Shown one piece after another: positions 23,950 through 34,940 of a stretch of 64,000 nt of DNA. This stretch comes from Bactrocera neohumeralis (lineage: Eukaryota; Arthropoda; Insecta; Diptera; Tephritidae). Location of the stretch: positions 29,012,089 to 29,076,088 of the forward strand of contig NC_065922.1 in the NCBI RefSeq assembly GCF_024586455.1. Direction: 5' to 3'. Below the pieces are notes generated by a model. That model made no database searches, was not told the origin of the DNA, and worked only from the letters and a program-made list of their open reading frames with translations. Position 1 is the first letter of the stretch; every line of letters starts with the position of its first letter. The translations under genes and the position numbers were made by a program.

Positions 23950-24447
23950 TTGGTAGTCGAAAAAGGCTTTTCGTATTTTCTCAATAGATGTCGTTGCAGT
24001 CGTATATCTACAGTGCTACCAATCAATTACATTGTGTCGTACCATATAGTGTTGGAAAAGTGAGGTTTTAAGCTTCATTTAACCAAAAAAATTTAATTCG
24101 GCGAAGTTGAAAAAATGAGATAAAATGAGAAGAATAATAAAGAAATTCACTATATTTTGAAATATTTGTATAAAAAAGGAAAGAATGCCACGCAAGCCAC
24201 CAATGAAACTTGTGAAGTTTACGGAGACGATGCTGTATCAGTCCATGTAGCACAATAAAGGTTCGCTCGCTTCCGTTCTGGAAATATCGAAATTTCGATT
24301 TACACTTATGGAATAATAATTCTAGCGAAAAAATGACAAAAAGGTGTCGACCAAAATGGTGCATATATGTTTATTTATTTATAAGTATAAATAAAAAAAT
24401 AATTTTAAGTGTTATTAGAAATACGAAAAGACTTTTTCGACAACCAG
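23950..24447 (+). mobile_element. Mariner M2-derived MITE
   Basis: The left end TTGGTAGTCGAAAAAGGC follows TA at 23948-23949. The right end is ACGAAAAGACTTTTTCGACA followed by ACCAGTA, an inverted match. The interior matches only the two ends of the longer M2 element at 29788-31015 (GCCACGCAAGCCACCAATG, TTACGGAGACGATGCTGTAT, then GGAATAAT...AGCGAAAAAATG). About 750 bp of its coding region is missing. The join GAAATTTCGATTTACAC is identical to that of the element at 48966-49368. Confidence 0.85.
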
Positions 24448-24939
24448 TATTTAGGTCTAGCAAAAAAATAAAATTTCATTATCACACGTTATATAAGTTC
24501 GGTTCGACTACGCTATTTGCGTTAGAAAGACTCAATTTTATACTATAAAATATCCCGACCGGTTTTGTGACTTCTCGTCTTTGCATGTTTTCAGTTCACG
24601 TCTAGGATGGAGGTGGAAAATATTTCATATTTTAAAGTTTTTCTTCCAAAAAAGGCGAAAACTAAAGCCAAATGCCCGAGAATGTGAAAACTGTTTAATG
24701 TCCTAATACTGTATTAGTCCATCAAACACAATTTTGGTTCCGTTGATTCGCTTCAAGTTTTGTAACCAAAGATATCAATCACACTATGGATGACCAATTG
24801 TAGAAAATATCGAAATATCGATAATTAATGAAACTAAAAGTTACACCAAAGATAACCGTATGGCACCAATTAAATAGACTGGATACAAAAAAAAGTTCAA
24901 TATATTTGTACGGTAAGAGTCAATGTGTAAAAACTTTAG
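24448..24939. other. No recognisable feature
   Basis: AT-rich DNA between two mariner relics. Some words (about 24690-24860) might be decayed mariner N-terminal sequence, but nothing can be read with confidence. Confidence 0.3.
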
Positions 24940-25410
24940 GAATCGATTAAGCAGATGCTAATCGCTGCTGAAAACAAAATATACAAATCCTTTTCTGAAG
25001 TGAATGGCTACTGGTGATGAAAAGTGAGTCACTAACGATAACGCCCAGCGAAAACGATCGTACGAAAAGTTACATTGCGGTGAGCAATGAACTCTGTTTC
25101 TAGGATTGATGGTCAGACGGTTTCGTTTGGTGGGATTAGTTACTATATGGTGCTTCTCTATGACTGAACTTTTAATTCAGACCTACATATACTGTCAACT
25201 ATTAATCAGTCGGAAGAAAGCAATTGCTCAGAAGCAGTCAGCCTTGGTTTGAGCAATAAGAGAGGAAATGTGTTCCATCAGGACAAAGATAAACATTGAT
25301 AAAGACTAGTCAGAAGCTATGGTAGCTTGGTTAGAAAATTTTTATGAATCCACTTTAGACTTGGCACCTGGCACCAAATAATTACAATCTGTTCCATCGT
25401 TTGGAAGTAT
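24940..25410 (+). mobile_element. Mariner M2-like transposase relic
   Basis: NPFLKWMATGDEKWVTNDN at about 24988-25045 carries the first catalytic Asp, followed by AQRKRSYEKL. Weaker matches to VWWDW, QLISRKKAIAQK, VFHQDK-KH (second Asp block) and DYNLFHRLE (third Asp block, about 25377-25410) follow in order. The spacing agrees with a mariner DD34D core, but stops are frequent. Confidence 0.65.
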
Positions 25411-25439
25411 TTTGACACCTGGATAATACTAGAGAACTT

Positions 25440-26487
25440 AAAGTACATTCGGCGATTTTTACGCTGTCTGCAATTATTAAAAAAAAAGAAGTTCCATTTA
25501 ATTTTGTGTGGGGAGCCAAATTTCTTATACTGAAACGTTCAGAATATTGAAAAAGGCTTTCGGTGATAATACTTTGTTCCGAGCAAGTATTATTGATTGG
25601 TACAAATTATTGAAAGAGGTCGAGAACACGTTGGCGGCAAATCACGTCCAGTAGAGCCATCAACGACAACTGATATGATTAACACGTCAATAAAATAAAG
25701 GAATTGGTGCTTGAGAATCACCGAATAACAGTCAGAGATCTTACTGGCATCTTTAAAATGTCAGAAGGATCAGTTAAATTCATTTGGGCCTAAGAAAAGT
25801 GAAAGCACCACTAATTACCAAATCATGTATGCGAAACAATACTTTCCGACTACCAGGATGGCATAAAACGTGTTATTTCTGGAAATGAATTAAAACTAGT
25901 TATGGTAAACGATAGATCTAGGCTTACGATCCGGTAATATACGATCAGATTAGTCGGCCAAATATCGTGAAAAAAATGAATCAAAACCCAAAAAAACACG
26001 TCAAAGCAGGTCAAAAATCAAGGCAAAGTGGACAGTTTTCTTCGATTATCGAGATGTGCTGCACTCCGAACTCCTTCCCAGCCAGCCAAACTGTAAATAA
26101 GAAATACAATTTGCGTGTTATGCGTCGTTTGCGTGCAGCTATTCGGAAAAAGAGGCTGGAATTGTGGTCGTCTTGGTTCTCGCACTTCGATAATGCACCG
26201 TCGCATCCTACACGGATGCCGAGTGAATTCAGCCTATTCAGTAAACTCAAAGAAGCACTCAGTGGGAACCGCTTTGAGTCAATTGAGAGCATTAAACGAA
26301 AACCGCTATGCGCATTGCAGGCTACTCCCGAAATTGACTTTAACAACTATTTCGAAGATAAGAAAAAAGATTCACATAATTGTATTGAGGACAAGGGGAC
26401 TAACTTTGAGAGGGACGACATAGATTTTGAAAAATAAATTAAGAATTTTAAAATTATGAACAAAGTCTTACTATTTTTTGTTCATAG
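25440..26487 (+). mobile_element. Mariner M1 element, left end truncated
   Basis: Homologous to the M1 copy at 17746-18673: it starts at the CATTCGGCGATTTTTACG block, about 130 bp inside where the left end should be. The right end TTACTATTTTTTGTTCATAG is followed by TA. Readable pieces are KKAFGDNTLFRASIIDWYK (helix-turn-helix), then at 26115-26400 RRLRAAIRKKRLELWSSWF, HFDNAPSHPT (second Asp), FSLFSKLKEALSGNRFESIE (third catalytic block, where the usual CDF/CDY reads SEF, so the Asp is lost) and the C-terminal NFERDDIDFEK. The C-terminal half is the best-preserved M1 coding sequence here, but earlier frames contain many stops. Confidence 0.85.
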
Positions 26488-27640
26488 TAATAATTCATTG
26501 GCTTAATTTATGTTTTTATGAATTCGAGTAAAGTTATGTTAAAAGTTTTCTACTGTTATTTACTTATGTTCTTAAAATATAGCTATGTTAAGCACAAAAT
26601 AAGTTTGTATTTGTTGTGCCATAGCTATCTTTTATCTTGTTTTATTTTTGCGGTCTTTTGCTTTCCGCAATTTTAGTATATTAAAAAGTTATGTTTTGCG
26701 AGTTGTTACTCAAAGTTCACAAGTCATCTCCGCTATTGGTTGTTATATTTTGTCCTTGGACAGGGCTGCAGGACAACTAATGCAGTTTGTACTTACAAAC
26801 TTACGATTTTACTGATGAAAGAAAAGTGTTGAACTTCTTAGAAGGAAGGGGCGCAATATATCTTTGAGGGCACAAAAGAGCCAAGGTTGCGGTGCATTCC
26901 TCACTTACTTATCTAGAAGGAAGCTGGAACGGCCAGGCTGACTGTGTTTTGAATAATATTTCTAGAACATTTGAAGTTATTGTTAAAATTTTAGAAATTT
27001 TCATACATTTTAGTAGCTATTATGGAATCAGTGCATATATTGAGGTCAATATAGCTGATTTTTTTTAATTTAAAAATTGTTGCCGTTATGTTTTTGTACC
27101 TTTCGTCTTGTTAAGTAAGATAAAAATAAAAATCTTAGAAAGATATCAGGAAATGTTTTTTTATTCTCGGGAAGTCTATAGTATGCATACAACTTTCTCC
27201 AAATCTTGTAAAATGCCCGGGAGAAATAGAACGATGTTCACTAGCTAACTGTCACATACCATGCCGCCGAAATATTAAATATTGTGTTGGACTTACACGT
27301 TCATATTCTTACTCAGTATCTCTTATCAAAACATAGTTTTGTACAAAGACTAAAGAAAAAATTAAAAAGCAAAAATTAACCTTTCAAAATTCTTCAAATT
27401 TTTTTGCAGATATGTAAATAATTAGTCGAGCTTGGTTTCGAAACACGTATTTTAAGACAGATGGGTTGGTAACAAGCAATATGGCACTAGTTGGAATAGC
27501 TGAACTGTATAACTACGTCAAAATAACTCGAACATATCGGCTACGTGCGTTAGATCACAATACTTTCTAGCCTTTTAGTAAAGCCAATAAAGAAGAATCA
27601 ATCTCAATTAGTATAGCTGTAGAGTGAGGTGTATTATGTA
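26488..27640. other. No recognisable feature
   Basis: AT-rich with no open frame above about 60 codons and no repeat family that I recognise. Confidence 0.35.
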
Positions 27641-27644
27641 AGGG

Positions 27645-28345
27645 GTATTACATGGGTTTACGAGTGTGAAAAACTCGATTTTTTGTTATATTATTAAATT
27701 GTACAACAACTCTAGAATATTGTCCTAAATTTTCAAGTTGATCCGAGTAAAAGTTTTGGAGATACCGCCTTGAGAACTTGAGAGCTCGAGGTTAGCTAGG
27801 CTAGGTGCGCCGTCTTTAGACGCGGTTTACTCAAAACTGTGATTTTGAAATCGGTTGGAAAGATTTCTCGAGGACTACTAAACCGATCTTCATGAAATTT
27901 TACACAGGTCATTGAGATACAATTCTTAAAGACTTCAACAAAGGATTTTTGAAAAAAAGGATACTTGAAAAACAATGTCGCGAAATTTTTTTCTGATTTT
28001 TTTTTTGTAAAAATGTTGGTCAAAAATTCAATTTTCAGTTTTTTTCCTATGCCCATGTTCTAAGCTAAGATTTTAACTAAAATACGTATTTTTTCACTTT
28101 AGTTGACTCTGTAAGGAGTTATCCTGCCAACGCGGGCTTATCTTTTTGCCGAGGAGTCACCGAAAATGGCGTCGCCTTGGTCGTGTTTAAAATATTTTTT
28201 TCCAAAAATTTCAGTATTTCTTTGTTTATAGTGTATCTTTGTATCAATAAAAAATTCTAATAAAATATAATATTTATTTTTTTATATGAGAAAAAACTTG
28301 TTGAAAAAAGGCTGTTTTTTACCCGAGGAAAACCATGTAACTCAT
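27645..28345. repeat. Dispersed repeat family C, MITE-like
   Basis: Left boundary words TATTACATGGGTTTACGAG and right boundary words ACCCGAGGAAAACCATGTAA are imperfect inverted matches around TTACATGG. The left part recurs at 11745-11962 and the right part at 49580-49815, with shared words CTGTTTTTTACCCGAGGAAA and TACAATTCTTAA. Non-coding. The class is uncertain, but the inverted ends and about 700-bp length suggest a non-autonomous DNA transposon. Confidence 0.6.
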
Positions 28346-29785
28346 GTAGAGTATAAGAAGAGTATAAGAAAAATGTTGCCTACATTTTGGCGCGGAGATG
28401 CAAAATCATCTCTATCAAACACGTTAGCGCATAAAAACGCTATAATGAAAGAAACCAAGTCTATGATATTCAAATTATGATAATTTAAAGTGACAAAAAA
28501 ATTAATTAATTCAAAAAATGAAAATGAAAATTTGAAAATTTAACTGAAAGTTAACATTTCCTACTGAGTCGTTACTGAAAACATAGTTTTTCCGACTCAC
28601 TTCTTTGCTCGATTGATATTTCAACTTTTCTACGCAAATAGGAGTATACAAATATACGTATGTATTGTATGTGTGTATGTGCAAAAGTAAATTTGTATGT
28701 GTACACGTCTTCATACCCACGAGACTCGATTTGAATGACATAAACAAGTTTTTGTTATAGAAAACTACCGTAACGCAATCCTTGTTCTAGCCGTAGTGCT
28801 TATGCTCAGTATAGCAATATACTTATGTGTTTGTAGTATACTATGTATTGAGCTTGTCGCTTGTGGAAAGTTGAAAATGTGAAGGAGTATAATAGTAACT
28901 ATATATGCGTTCTAGGTGCTTAATATAGACATATGTACTAGTATACATATATGTGAACAATCTATAAACATATATAGTATAAATGTCTATATATGGCTGT
29001 GTATGGACAGAAATGCAATGTCTTCGCACAAGCTTACATGCAATGATGTCGCAAAAATTGACGTATAATTTTTCGTGTTTGCTGCTTTCATCACAAGCAA
29101 GTAGAGCATACTCGTACATTTATATGCAGTATAACGCTTGTAGTTGACAGTTTGATTGGTTGCATATTGCAAGTGCAGAGACAAACACACATATTCCTTA
29201 AGTTACATAGTATATACATGTACGTACATACTAGTCTACAACTTGTAGCTCATTAAAAGCAAATTATTTCATTACAATCTCTATTTTTTTCTTGCTCTGA
29301 CAAAAAAGTTGCTGCTGCTAATATGACTTTAATACAGAAAGTTTTGCATAAAGCTTGGCGTCTCATGTTAATTACGGTTTTTTTATTTTAACTTGTACTT
29401 TGATTTTTCGAAAGAGTTGTCAGGTTTTTGACATCGCTTTTGTTCCTTCCGATAATAGCTTTTTAATCTATGGAAAATTATTTGGTTGCTTCGAAATTAG
29501 TTTCTGCTGTAAAGTTAACTATTAAATGTTACTAAACAAAAGTTGAGCTTGATTAATTCTACGGATATTGGATGGAGCATGCAAAAACTTGATGTCTGCT
29601 GTGTATCGAAAAAAATATATTTATTTATGGTGACTGCAGGTAGAAGATGTTAGAAAATAAATATTTACCTGAAATTGAATTTATACATTTTTTTCTAAAA
29701 GTGAATAATAGAAAAAAAAGAAACTATTTTACATTGAAGTGGTTTTATATACATATGTATAGCATATATAGTTTTGATATATCAA
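28346..29785. other. No recognisable feature
   Basis: Contains TATGTATGTG-type simple sequence (about 28650-29000). The minus-strand frames at 28841-29190 encode low-complexity Tyr-rich peptides from this simple sequence and are not credible genes. Confidence 0.35.
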
Positions 29786-29787
29786 TA

Positions 29788-31015
29788 TTGGGTAGTAGAA
29801 AAAGTTTTTTCGTATTTTGTCAATGGATGTCGTTGCTGTCGTAAATCTCCAGTGCTGCCAATCACATTGTGTCATACTATATAGTGTTGGAAAGGTGAGA
29901 TTTTGAGCTTCATTTCACAAAAAAAAAATTTAAATCGGCGAAGTTGAAAAAATGAGTGAAAATAATAAAGAAAATCGCTATATTTCGAAATTTTTGTATA
30001 ACAAAGGGATGAATGCCAAGCAAGACAACAATAAAATTTGTGAAATTTACTGAGACGATGCTGTATCAGTTCGTGTAGCACAACAATGGTTCGCTCGTTT
30101 CCGTTCTGGAAATTTCGATGTGAAAGATGCACCTCGCTCCAGTTGACTTATCATCGAAAAGTCGATGAAATTATGGAAAAGATTGACCAGGACCGTCACA
30201 TAAGCAGCCATGTCATCGCTAAGGAACTTAACAATCATCATCAAATGGTTATGAGCCATTTAAAAAAGGGTAGCTACAAAAAGAAGCGTGATGTTTGAAT
30301 GCCACATGAATTGTCTGTGAAAAATTTAATGGGCCGAATTAACATCTGCGATTCTTTGCTGAAATGAAATGAAATCGGACTACTTCTGAAGCGAATGGTA
30401 ACAGGAGACGAAAAATGGATCAAATACAACAATAATGTGCGAAAAAGATCATGGCCCAAGTTCAACAAATGGTGGCAAAGCCAGGATTGACGCCTCGAAA
30501 GGTTATGCTGAGTGTTTGGTGGGATTGGAAAGAAATCATTCATTATGAGCTGCTCCAGCCTGGTCGAACGATTGATTCTACATTTTACTGTCAACAACTT
30601 ATGAGATTGAAACAAGCAATCGAAAAAAAAAGATCAGGATAACGCTAGACCACACACATCCTTGATGACTCGGCAAAAACTGAGAGAACTTGGTTGGGAA
30701 GTTTTGATGCATCCACCATATAGCCCTGATCTTACACCATCGGACTACCATTTGTTTCGATCAATGTACAAGTAGAACTCCTTTAATGGAGTAAAGTTGG
30801 CTTTAAGAGAAGCCTGTGAAAATTACTTGTCGCCGTTTTTCGCCGAGAAACCAGAAAAGTTTTATGCTGATGGAATAATGTCTCCAGCGAAAAAATGGCA
30901 AAAAGTGGTCGACCAAAATGGTACATATTTGGTTCATTAAAGTTCATTAGAAATATAAGAAAAAAATAAGTTTAAGTTTGATTAGAAATACGAAAAGACT
31001 TTCTCGACTACCCAA
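29788..31015 (+). mobile_element. Mariner M2 element, near full length, dead
   Basis: The left end TTGGGTAGTAGAAAAAG and right end CTTTCTCGACTACCCAA are inverted repeats flanked by TA at 29786-29787 and 31016-31017. Length is 1,228 bp, close to intact mariners. The transposase, read across frames: helix-turn-helix from about 29955, VAQQWFARFRSGNFDVKDAP (about 30074-30132), KRMVTGDEKWIKYNN (first Asp, about 30390), EIIHYELLQPGRTIDSTFY (about 30533), QDNARPHTSLMTRQKLRELG (second Asp, about 30637-30695), MHPPYSPDLTPSDYHLF (third Asp, about 30706-30757) and AEKPEKFYADGIMS near the end. All three Asp codons are visible, but stops and frame changes occur throughout. Confidence 0.92.
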
Positions 31016-31017
31016 TA

Positions 31018-31790
31018 TATTTTAATGTCGCTATAATTTCAAAAAAACTGTGTAGGAACAGTTAAAACAAAGCATAAAAAGGCACCTTTTACCAAATATT
31101 ATCAAAATGCGACCACGCTCAGCTCACACACACACTCACACTCAAGCCAAAGTTAATTTCTAATATTTACTTAAAAGTTTATTGCAACAAAAGCGCAACA
31201 GTTGATTCATTTGAAATTTGAAATCCGATTTGGAAAAACGTAGCGGAAAGTTTTAACGAATCAAACGTGACCAGAAGTGGAGTGTAATATTTGTACATTA
31301 GAAGTTTTAATTGAATTTCGAGACTGACTTGATGGCGGCGAGGTGTCCAACTGCAGTCGGCAGTGCAACAGTTGTTGCTGCATTAAAGTGCCAACACAAG
31401 CTGGAAGTGAGTTCCGCATGTGTGCGTCGCAAAGCCGAAAGTGTTAAGCAAATATACAAAGTATAACTGTAACTCAAACTATTGTGTGTGTGTGTGTGTA
31501 CATGTGTGCGTGTTGCCGGTGAAAGTTAAGGTAAATTGTTTACTTGAAATTGAGATATTCGTATTACTACGCATGAGGATTTGTGTGAGTTCGCAGTGCT
31601 TCGGATTTAAAAATATTAATTATGAATAAAGAGGATTTATTGAGATAGTGTTGTTCGTACTGATAAATGTATATTGAAACTTATTAAAACAATTGGACAA
31701 ATTTAAAATAATGTGTTATGCATTCAAATTTAATCAATTTAAAATTAGGCAAATGATTTACACATTGATGATTCGAAATAACACATATTT
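31018..31790. other. Non-repeat island with possible leader or first exon
   Basis: Moderate GC, with CA/TG tracts near 31120-31140 and 31483-31500. Contains the speculative short coding exon described separately. Otherwise there is no domain or repeat. Confidence 0.35.
31332..31406 (+). CDS. Speculative first coding exon
   Basis: An ATG at 31332 opens 25 codons (MAARCPTAVGSATVV, then AALKCQHKLE) that run exactly in phase into AA|GTGAGT at 31407, a good splice-donor match. The peptide belongs to no family I know. If unspliced, the frame continues to a stop about 20 codons later. The region lies in one of the few non-repeat islands. A single ATG plus one donor motif is weak evidence and could easily be chance. 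Confidence 0.15.
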
Positions 31791-31794
31791 ATAC

Positions 31795-32465
31795 CTTGAA
31801 CAGGGTATATTAAGTTTGTCACGAAGTTTGTAACACCCAGAAGAAAGCGTCAGAGACCATATAAAGTATATATATAAATGATCAGTACGTTGAGCAGAGT
31901 CGATTTAGCCATGTCCGTCTGTCTGTCTGTCCGTCTGTCTGTATATATACGAACTAGTCCCTCAGTTTTTAATTTATCGCTTTGAAATTTTGTAAACGTC
32001 ATTTTCTCTTCAAGGAGCTGCTCACTTGTCGGAATTGCCGATATCGGATCACTATAACATATAGCTGCCATACAAACTGAACGATCGGAATCAAGTTCTT
32101 GTATGGAAAACTTTCACATTTCATAATGTATCCTCACGACATTTGGTATAGATTATTTTCTAAGGCAACAATGTAATCTGCGAAGAAATTGTTCAGATCG
32201 GATTACTATAGCATATAGCTGCCATACAAACCGAACGATCGGAATCAAGGGCTTGTATGGAAAACTTTCGCATTTGACGTGGTATCTTCACGAAATTTGA
32301 CATGGATCACTGCTTAAGGTAATAATATAATCTCCGAAAAAATTGTTCAGAACGAATTACTATAGCATATAGCTTACATACAAACTGAACACATAGTTAC
32401 TGAGAGAAATGCACCTGTGAAGGGTATTAAACTTAGGTGCAACCGAAGTTAACGTTTTTTCTTGT
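31795..32465 (+). repeat. Dispersed repeat family A, longest copy, with internal 154-bp tandem units
   Basis: Runs from CCTTGAACAGGGTATATTAAG to GGTGCAACCGAAGTTAACG plus TTTTTTCTTG. Inside, the block ACTATAGCATATAGCTGCCA recurs with starts at 32051, 32205 and 32359, i.e. exactly 154 bp apart twice. Units include ACGATCGGAATCAAG and CTTGTATGGAAAACTTTC. Related fragments lie at 4455-4715, 5096-5275, 42185-42330 and 57595-57785. Non-coding; the element class is unknown. Confidence 0.8.
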
Positions 32466-32499
32466 TTTCTTTTTTTTTTCGAAACTTTTTCTTCACACC

Positions 32500-33115
32500 A
32501 ACCATGGCAATCAACGCCATCATGCACTGTAGACATCGCCAGAAGGTGTATGGCTGCGAAAGTTTCGATCAGATTCAGAGAATCTGGGTTCCTACATAAA
32601 AGAACACGAATCTGAACACTCGGATATCCTCACACACTTTGACTTCATACCGGATCAAGTGGATCATAGAGTCGTCAAACCGAACTCAGGCGCCTCTTTC
32701 TGTGCACATATGTCGACGATGGAGTTGTGGGTGGGAAAAAGCCATTGGAGGATGGGCAGTGAGCTGATAGGTCAAAACTTGGGGAGAAGGTTGATGGATG
32801 GGTTTACTGTCAGAAGCTCTCTATCAACTCCAGCTTCAGACTTCATACCTATTGCTACCAAGGAAATGCACCCCACCACCGCTATCCGTAGAATGAAAAC
32901 GGGTCGGTGCTCTCGTATCCTCTTGTGTCCTACTACTAGAAAACTAGGCTTCGCGGAAGCTTGGCCAGCGCTGGGCCACCATCGATACATGCGCTGTCGC
33001 AAAAGTCAATATCGATCGCAAGAGATCTAGTGATCTCTTTGCCCTCAGTAAGGCAAGCCGATTCCTAGTTGTAGGGCTTTTAACAGACCGTTGCCTTAGC
33101 TAAAAATATAGATAT
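32500..33115 (+). mobile_element. LOA/R1-like LINE, RT end and RNase H relic
   Basis: VDIARRCMAAKVSIRFRESG (about 32530-32590) and HSDIL-HFDFIPDQVDHRVV (about 32616-32675, across frames) match the segment between RT and RNase H in LOA/R1-type LINEs. GWVYCQKLSINSSFRL (about 32800-32850) is the first RNase H strand. WPALGHHRYMRCRKSQYRSQ (about 32960-33020) followed by SDLFALSKA and a LLTDRCLS stretch is the region leading into the C-terminal domain. Stops and deletions are common. The catalytic YTDGSK is lost. Confidence 0.7.
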
Positions 33116-33289
33116 TTTCTACATATTTTTGTTTTTTTTTTTTGTAGTTTTGGATAATCTGCGTTATAAAAGTGAATATGAAAATCCGGTTCGACTGTGA
33201 TCATTTAAAGGATCCACTTGCAGGTTAGAGAAAATGAACTTTCCGGAAATTTTGGATGAGGGATTTTATATCAGCAATAACACGCAGCA

Positions 33290-33790
33290 TCGGTCTCGTC
33301 TCAGACTTATCTGCGTAGACAAGTAACTTTGCATAATTCCATACAAAATTGTTGACAGTGTTAGTTAGCACGATTTTGGAGGACACACCTCAGTCCCACG
33401 ACGCCAAATAATACCAACCAAAAGTTTCCTTCAATAAATTGATTGTTTCGTTGGATGTATAACAACATGTAACGCCAATTTGTTTGAACCAACATTGACT
33501 GCAATATGCTGGTTGGTTTCGTCTTTGAAGAAGTATTGACCAATGTTTCCCTCAGATCATAGAGCACCCACCAAACGGCGTCTCAACAATGGTTTGTGGA
33601 TTATCATCGCTCCAAATGCGACAATTTTTTATATTAATACAACAATTCAACCAAAAGTGAGCTTCATCGCTGATCAATGGTGGCAATAGCAACATCGGTG
33701 TGCACAGTACGATGTGTCAGAGGATGTCATATGCTGACGCTGCTCGGCGATTATGTTCAACGTATACAAACCGAGTATAAATCAATTAAC
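33290..33790 (-). mobile_element. IS630-like transposase relic, antisense
   Basis: The minus strand reads LISDEAHFWLNCCINIKNCR then IWSDDNPQTIVETPFGG (about 33700-33570), the first catalytic Asp block of the DUF4817/IS630-like family. It continues with HWSIL, TCCYTSNETINLLKETFGWY (about 33470-33410), corresponding to the HTA-ETI-LL segment after the second Asp, and LLVYADK near 33315. The middle catalytic part is missing. It lies tail-adjacent to the sense copy at 33857, so the two form an inverted pair of the same family. Confidence 0.75.
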
Positions 33791-33856
33791 AGCTTAAAAG
33801 TGACTTAAACAAGTATTATCAAAAGTCTCTTGTTTTCGGACATTATCCGACATATA

Positions 33857-34940
33857 ACGGGTGATACAAGTAGAGGTACTTTTTTGCATAGCCTTTTTTG
33901 ACAGATCATGCATGAGTCGTGTCAAGCTTTCATATTTTTTTTTGTTCAGTATTGTTTGGCATTTCATCACGGAAAGACTCACGCCTGAAAAACGGTTATA
34001 AATCGTTCAACTTGATTACGAAAATTCAAGTTTTGTTAAGAATGTGTTTCGAGCGCTCCGCTCAACTTAAAGTCAATATAATCGGTCTAAAGGGCGTACT
34101 ATTTGCAACACCATTACACATCTTAAGGCTCATAATTCATTACTAATATTCAACCAGCACGCATTGAAGAGCTATATTTCCTTAGCCTGAACCTGAGAAT
34201 CTACACGAAGATCGTCTAGCAACACGTACTGACGTATGGAACGACTTGGCGTCGAGATCTTAAATTGAAAGCTTGTTTAAGAATTGAAGCCACTCGACTT
34301 TTCCAATCAACATCGCTTCGCCCTGAGAGCTCTTGAAAAGTTCCAAAAAGATCCGACGTTTTCGTGCCAAATTTTGTTCAGCGATGAGGCCCATATCTGG
34401 CTTAATGGGTATTTAAACAAGCAAAACTGACGCATTTGGGACGAAGAGCAACCTGAAAAGATTCAAGAGCTGCCGTTTCTTCCAGAAAAAACAACGGTTT
34501 GAAGTGGTTTGTGGGCCGGTGGAGTCATCGGTCCATATGTCTTCAAAAATGATGCCTGTGATAACGTAACTAACGGCTATAATCGCGTAAGCGGTGTCTA
34601 CGCCAATTAAGATAACGTAACTCCTAATGGCGACCACCACGATACCCGACTATTTGATGTCTGAACTTGAAGCTCTTGATCTCGGCTACATTTAGTTTCA
34701 ATAAAACGGCACCACATCACATCAATCAATGGATTTATTGAGAGAATGCTTCGGTGAGCACATAATTTCACGTTTTCGGCTAATCGATTGGGTCTTTTGG
34801 GATATGTAAAGTCTAAAGTCTATGCAGACAATCCCTCTTCGATTCAGGCCTTGGAGCAAAACATTGCGCATGGCATTCGCCAGTCACCAGTCGAAATGCT
34901 CGAATGAGTTATCGAAAATTGGATTAAAAGGAAATAAATG
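33857..34940 (+). mobile_element. IS630-like DUF4817-type element, nearly complete but dead
   Basis: The left end starts GGGTGATACAAGTAGAGG, followed by a DUF4817-type N-terminus (ITERLTPEK-L-IVQLDYENSS type, about 33965-34035; FRALRST, THLKAHNSLL). Then ELKPLDFSNQHRFALRALEK and FQKDPTFSCQILFSDEAHIW (first Asp, about 34380-34395), LNGYLNKQN, EEQPEKIQELPFLPEKTTV, SGLWAGGVIGPYVFKNDA (about 34505-34553), an interrupted NVT/NG block, and LGYVKSKVYADNPSSIQALE (about 34795-34855). The second Asp region (QDGA-CH) is deleted. A 39-bp LINE tail is inserted at 34572 (separate entry). Confidence 0.85.
34560..34622 (+). mobile_element. 39-bp LINE 3'-tail insertion with 12-bp target duplication
   Basis: GATAACGTAACT at 34560-34571 is repeated exactly at 34611-34622. 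The 39 bp between (34572-34610) contain GGCTATAATCGCGTAAGCGG and TGTCTACGCCAATTAA, the RTE-like LINE tail. Without the insert and one copy of the duplication, the flanking transposase frame would read straight through its VT-NG block. This shows that the LINE tail arrived after the transposon and at this exact point. Confidence 0.92.

Noticed and set aside
25967..26437. 156-codon plus-strand frame as a host gene
   Set aside because: It contains HFDNAPSHPT and ends against a mariner M1 terminal repeat; it is the C-terminal half of a dead transposase.
32659..33030. 123-codon frame as a host gene
   Set aside because: It overlaps a LINE RNase H relic, whose residues are readable in the same and neighbouring frames.
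33857..34940. Intact, active transposase
   Set aside because: The second catalytic block is deleted, frames change several times, and a LINE tail interrupts the coding region.
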